Positions 58,001 through 64,000 of a stretch of 64,000 nucleotides of DNA are shown here, one piece after another. This DNA is from Eutreptiella sp. 'Long Island Sound 2002' (Eukaryota; Euglenozoa; Euglenophyceae; Eutreptiales; Eutreptiaceae). The notes below the pieces were generated by a model that searched no databases, was not told the DNA's origin, and saw nothing but the letters and a program-made list of their open reading frames with translations. Location: NCBI GenBank assembly GCA_964036045.1, contig OZ038398.1, positions 29,008,309 to 29,072,308 on the forward strand, in the 5' to 3' direction. Numbering within the stretch: position 1 is the stretch's first letter; every line of letters starts with the position of its first letter. The position numbers were made by a program, and so were the translations under genes.

Positions 58001-59131
58001 ATCCATGGGGACATCCATGGGGACATCAATGGGGACATCCATGGGGACATCCATGGGGACTTCCATGGGGACATCAATGGGGACATCCATGGGGACATCA
58101 ATGGGGACATCCATGGGGACAGCAATGGGGACATCAATGGGGACATCCATGGGGACATCCATGGGGACATCCATGGGGACATCCATGGGGACATCCATGG
58201 GGACATCAATGGGGACATCCATGGGGACATCAATGGGGACATCCATGGGGACATCCATGGGGACATCCATGGGGACATCCATGGGGACATCCATGGGGAC
58301 ATCCATGGGGACATCCATGGGGACATCCATGGGGACATCCATGGGGACATCAATGGGGACATCCATGGGGACATCCATGGGGACATCAATGGGGACATCC
58401 ATGGGGACATCCATGGGGACATCCATGGGGACATCAATGGGGACATCCATGGGGACATCCATGGGGACATCCATGGGGACATCCATGGGGACATCCATGG
58501 GGACATCCATGGGGACATCCATGGGGACATCCATGGGGACATCCATGGGGACATCCATGGGGACATCCATGGGGACATCCATGGGGACATCCATGGGGAC
58601 ATCAATGGGGACATCCATGGGGACATCCATGGGGACATCCATGGGGACATCAATGGGGACATCCATGGGGACCTCCATGGGGACATCAATGGGGACATCC
58701 ATGGGGACATCCATGGGGACATCCATGGGGACATCCATGGGGACATCAATGGGGACATCCATGGGGACATCCATGGGGACATCAATGGGGACATCCATGG
58801 GGACATCCATGGGGACATCCATGGGGACATCCATGGGGACATCAATGGGGACATCCATGGGGACATCCATGGGGACATCCATGGGGACTTCAATGGGGAC
58901 ATCAATGGGGACATCAATGGGGACATCAATGGGGACATCCATGGGGACAGCAATGGGGACATCAATGGGGACATCCATGGGGACATCCATGGGGACAGCA
59001 ATGGGGACATCAATGGGGACATCCATGGGGACAGCAATGGGGACATCAATGGGGACATCCATGGGGACATCCATGGGGACATCAATGGGGACATCAATGG
59101 GGACATCCATGGGGACAGCAATGGGGACATC
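55040..59131 (+). repeat. Duplication across a phase break, offset 2281 bp
   Basis: 55040-56850 recurs at 57321-59131. CATCCGTGG (55071/57352), CATTCATGG (55551/57832) and the cluster of CAGCAATGG units ending near 56834/59115 all match at 2281 bp, which is 190 units plus one base. The extra base is the GGGGG unit near 56855, between the copies. The ACTTCC, CATGCAGAC and ACCTCC variants also appear once in each copy at matching places. Confidence 0.9.
56847..56859 (+). other. Phase break +1
   Basis: The unit CATCCATGGGGGA is 13 bases long; unit starts return from 3 to 4 modulo 12. It lies at the right end of the first copy of the 2281-bp duplication. Confidence 0.95.
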
Positions 59132-61109
59132 CATGGGGACATCCATGGGGACATCCATGGGGACATCAATGGGGACATCCATGGGGACATCAATGGGGAC
59201 ATCCATGGGGACATCAATGGGGACATCCATGGGGACATCAATGGGGACATCCATGGGGACATCCATGGGGACATCCGTGGGGACATCAATGGGGACATCA
59301 ATGGGGACATCCATGGGGACATCCATGGGGACATCCATGGGGACATCAATGGGGACATCCATGGGGACATCAATGGGGACATCCATGGGGACAGCAATGG
59401 GGACATCCATGGGGACATCAATGGGGACATCCATGGGGACATCAATGGGGACATCCATGGGGACATCAATGGGGACATCCATGGGGACATCCATGGGGAC
59501 ATCAATGGGAACATTAATGGGGACATCCATGGGGACATCAATGGGGACATCCATGGGGACATCAATGGGGACATCCATGGGGACATCCATGGGGACATCC
59601 ATGGGGACATCCATGGGGACATCAATGGGGACATCCATGGGGACATCAATGGGGACATCAATGGGGACATCAATGGGGACATCAATGGGGACATCCAGGG
59701 GGACATCCATGGGGACATCCATGGGGACATCCATGGGGACATCAATGGGGACATCCATGGGGACATCCATGGGGACATCCATGGGGACATCCATGGGGAC
59801 ATCCGTGGGGACATCAATGGGGACATCAATGGGGACATCCATGGGGACATCCATGGGGACATCAATGGGGACATCCATGGGGACATCCATGGGGACATCC
59901 ATGGGGACATCCATGGGGACATCCATGGGGACATCCATGGGGACATCCATGGGGACATCAATGGGGACATCCATGGGGACAGCAATGGGGACATCCATGG
60001 GGACATCCATGGGGACATCCATGGGGACATCAATGGGGACATCAATGGGGACATCCATGGGGACATCCATGGGGACATCCATGGGGACATCCATGGGGAC
60101 ATCCATGGGGACATCAATGGGGACATCAATGGGGACATCCATGGGGACATCCATGGGGACATCCATGGGGACATCCATGGGGACATCAATGGGGACATCC
60201 ATGGGGACATCCATGGGGACATCCATGGGGACATCCATGGGGACATCCATGGGGACATCAATGGGGACATCAATGGGGACATCCATGGGGACATCAATGG
60301 GGACATCAATGGGGACATCAATGGGGACATCCATGGGGACATCCATGGGGACATCCATGGGGACATCCATGGGGACATCCATGGGGACATCCATGGGGAC
60401 ATCAATGGGGACATCCATGGGGACATCAATGGGGACATCCATGGGGACATCCATGGGGACATCCATGGGGACATCCATGGGGACATCCATGGGGACATCC
60501 ATGGGGACATCAATGGGGACATCCATGGGGACAGCAATGGGGACATCCATGGGGACATCCATGGGGACATCCATGGGGACATCAATGGGGACATCAATGG
60601 GGACGTCCATGGGGACATCCATGGGGACATCCATGGGGACATCCATGGGGACATCCATGGGGACATCAATGGGGACATCAATGGGGACATCCATGGGGAC
60701 ATCCATGGGGACATCCATGGGGACATCCATGGGGACATCAATGGGGACATCCATGGGGACATCCATGGGGACATCCATGGGGACATCCATGGGGACATCC
60801 ATGGGGACATCAATGGGGACATCAATGGGGACATCCATGGGGACATCAATGGGGACATCAATGGGGACATCAATGGGGACATCCATGGGGACATCCATGG
60901 GGACATCCATGGGGACATCCATGGGGACATCCATGGGGACATCCATGGGGACATCCATGGGGACATCAATGGGGACATCAATGGGGACATCCATGGGGAC
61001 ATCAATGGGGACATCAATGGGGACATCCATGGGGACATCCATGGGGACATCCATGGGGACATCAATGGGGACATCCATGGGGACATCCATGGGGACATCC
61101 ATGGGGACA

Positions 61110-62180
61110 TCCATGGCGACATCAATGGGGACATCCATGAGGACATCAATGGGGACATCCATGGGGACATCCATGGGGACATCCATGGGGACATCCATGG
61201 GGACATCCATAGGGACATCCATGGGGACATCAATGGGGACATCAATGGGGACATCCATGGGGACATCCATGGAGACATCCATGGGGACATCCATGGGGAC
61301 ATCCATGGGGACATCAATGGGGACATCAATGGGGACATCCATGGGGACATCCATGGGGACATCCATGGGGACATCAATGGGGACATCCATGGGGACATCA
61401 ATGGGGACATCAATGGGGACATCCATGGGGACATCAATGGGGACATCCATGGGGACATCCATGGGGACATCCATGGGGACATCCATGGGGACATCCATGG
61501 GGACATCAATGGGGACATCAATGGGGACGTCCATGGGGACATCCATGGGGACATCCATGGGGACATCCATGGGGACATCCATGGGGACATCAATGGGGAC
61601 ATCAATGGGGACATCCATGGGGACATCCATGGGGACATCCATGGGGACATCCATGGGGACATCAATGGGGACATCCATGGGGACATCCATGGGGACATCC
61701 ATGGGGACATCCATGGGGACATCCATGGGGACATCAATGGGGACATCAATGGGGACATCCATGGGGACATCAATGGGGACATCAATGGGGACATCAATGG
61801 GGACATCCATGGGGACATCCATGGGGACATCCATGGGGACATCCATGGGGACATCCATGGGGACATCCATGGGGACATCCATGGGGACATCAATGGGGAC
61901 ATCAATGGGGACATCCATGGGGACATCCATGGGGACATCCATGGGGACATCCATGGGGACATCCATGGGGACATCCATGGCGACATCCATGGGGACATCA
62001 ATGGGGACATCCATGAGGACATCAATGGGGACATCCATGGGGACATCCATGGGGACATCCATGGGGACATCCATAGGGACATCCATGGGGACATCAATGG
62101 GGACATCAATGGGGACATCCATGGGGACATCCATGGAGACATCCATGGGGACATCCATGGGGACATCCATGGGGACATCA
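61110..62180 (+). repeat. Higher-order duplication, offset 864-876 bp
   Basis: Four rare variants recur in the same order: ATGGCGAC (61114/61978), ATGAGGAC (61138/62014), ATAGGGAC (61209/62073) and ATGGAGAC (61270/62134). The second marker sits at 876 bp and the others at 864 bp, showing one unit gained and then one lost. Confidence 0.88.
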
Positions 62181-64000
62181 ATGGGGACATCAATGGGGAC
62201 ATCCATGGGGACATCCATGGGGACATCCATGGGGACATCAATGGGGACATCCATGGGGACATCAATGGGGACATCAATGGGGACATCCATGGGGACATCA
62301 ATGGGGACATCCATGGGGACATCCATGGGGACATCCATGGGGACATCCATGGGGACATCCATGCGGACATCAATGGGGACATCAATGGGGACATCCATGG
62401 GGACATCAATGGGGACATCAATGGGGACATCCATGGCGACATCAATGGGGACATCCATGGGGACATCCATGGGGACATCCATGGGGACATCCATGGGGAC
62501 ATCCATGGGGACATCCATGCGGACATCAATGGGGACATCAATGGGGACATCCATGGGGACATCAATGGGGACATCAATGGGGACATCCATGGGGACACCC
62601 ATGGGGACATCCATGGGGACATCCATGGGGACATCCATGGGGACATCCATGGGGACATCCATGGGGACATCCATGGGGACATCAATGGGGACATCCATGG
62701 GGACATCCATGGGGACATCAATGGGGACATCCATGGGGACATCCATGGGGACATCCATGGGGACATCCATGGGGACATCCATGGGGACATCCATGGGGAC
62801 ATCCATGGGGACATCAATGGGGACATCAATGGGGACATCAATGGGGACATCCATGGGGACACCCATGGGGACATCAATGGGGACATCCATGGGGACATCC
62901 ATGGAGACATCAATGGGGACATCCATGGGGACATCCATGGGGACATCCATGGGGACATCCATGGGGACATCCATGGGGACATCCATGGGGACATCCATGG
63001 GGACATCAATGGGGACATCCATGGGGACACCCATGGGGACATCAATGGGGACATCCATGGGGACATCCATGGGGACATCAATGGGGACATCCATGGGGAC
63101 ATCCATGGGGACATCCATGGGGACATCCATGGGGACATCCATGGGGACATCCATGGGGGCATCCATGGGGACATCCATGGGGACATCAATGGGGACATCC
63201 ATGGGGACATCCATGGGGACATCCATGGGGACATCCATGGGGACATCCATGGGGACATCCATGGGGACATCCATGGGGACATCAATGGGGACATCAATGG
63301 GGACATCCATGGGGACACCCATGGGGACATCAATGGGGACATCCATGGGGACATCCATGGGGACATCAATGGGGACATCCATGGGGACATCCATGGGGAC
63401 ATCCATGGGGACATCCATGGGGACATCCATGGGGACATCCATGGGGACATCCATGGGGGCATCCATGGGGACATCCATGGGGACATCGATGGGGACATCC
63501 ATGGGGACATCCATGGGGACATCCATGGGGACATCCATGGGGACATCCATGGGGACATCAATGGGGACATCAATGGGGACATCAATGGGGACATCCATGG
63601 GGACATCCATGGGGACATCCATGGGGACATCCATGGGGACATCCATGGGGACATCCATGGGGACATCCATGGGGACATCCATGGGGACATCCATGGGGAC
63701 ATCCATGGGGACATCCATGGGGACATCCATGGGGACATCCATGGGGACATCAATGGGGACATCCATGGGGACATCCATGGGGACATCCATGGGGACATCC
63801 ATGGGGACATCCATGGGGACATCCATGGGGACATCCATGGGGACATCCATGGGGACATCCATGGGGACATCCATGGGGACATCTATGGGGACATCCATGG
63901 GGACATCCATGGGGACATCCATGGGGACATCCATGGGGACATCCATGGGGACATCCATGGGGACATCCATGGGGACATCAATGGGGACATCCATGGGGAC

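Larger units (their letters stand above)
53757..64000 (+). repeat. 12-bp satellite, right domain, part 3
   Basis: The last 10.2 kb is the same satellite, broken by three net 1-base shifts (near 53757, 54931 and 56855) and then uniform in phase to the edge of the window. CAGCAATGG followed by CATCAATGG units clusters at 56660-56840 and 58940-59120. CACCCATGG and CATGGGGGC variants recur near the right end at intervals of about 290-300 bp (for example 63027/63315 and 63151/63451). No genes or other repeats were seen. Confidence 0.99.

Noticed and set aside
1-64000. CRISPR array
   Set aside because: Repeats are contiguous 12-mers with no unique spacers, leader or cas genes.
1-64000. Telomeric repeat tract
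   Set aside because: The unit is not TTAGGG-like and is twice as long. Location near a chromosome end cannot be judged from the window.

Overview
No protein-coding or RNA gene can be supported in this window. About 98% of it is one tandem satellite (microsatellite/minisatellite class) with a 12-bp unit, CATCCATGGGGA. The main variant is CATCAATGGGGA (C to A at unit position 5). All copies run in the same orientation, and the window starts and ends inside the array, so the true locus exceeds 64 kb. Because 12 is a multiple of 3 and the unit has no stop codon in five of six frames, the array yields enormous open frames reading as tetrapeptide repeats ([20 protein letters not shown] forward; [16 protein letters not shown] reverse). 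These are artefacts of the repeat, not genes.

Layout. (1) 1-12871: left array, in unbroken 12-bp phase, with nested duplications whose offsets are about 2064, 576 and 1428 bp. (2) 12872-13071: 200-N assembly gap. (3) 13072-14898: the same satellite but with many 1-4 base indels. Its first ~230 bp repeat 11131-11360 with one extra A, so it looks like a poor-quality, partly redundant contig end. (4) 14899-15555: a 657-bp non-satellite island, GC- and CpG-rich. It holds 55-bp palindrome-rich repeats on both sides, a perfect 12-bp-stem hairpin, four 20-bp repeats, four ~30-bp poly-G repeats, and imperfect inverted ends. (5) 15556-64000: right array, about 4,037 units, with only four net 1-base phase shifts (near 36359, 53757, 54931 and 56855) and many large internal tandem duplications with offsets from 216 bp to about 4.2 kb.

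The left and right arrays carry different diagnostic variants. The double variant CAGCAATGG is seen only right of the island; the ATGGACACATC and ATGTGTACATC variants are seen only on the left. The island and gap therefore separate two sequence domains, or two contigs that were joined.

Organism. The sequence suggests a eukaryotic nuclear genome from a long-read scaffolded assembly (200-N placeholder gap). A bird, perhaps a GC-rich microchromosome or a sex-chromosome heterochromatin block, is my best guess, because G-rich GGGGACAT-type minisatellites are familiar from bird genomes. This is inference only; nothing here identifies a species. The most notable items are the CpG-rich island with transposon-like inverted ends, the higher-order evolution of the satellite, and the probable assembly fault around the gap.
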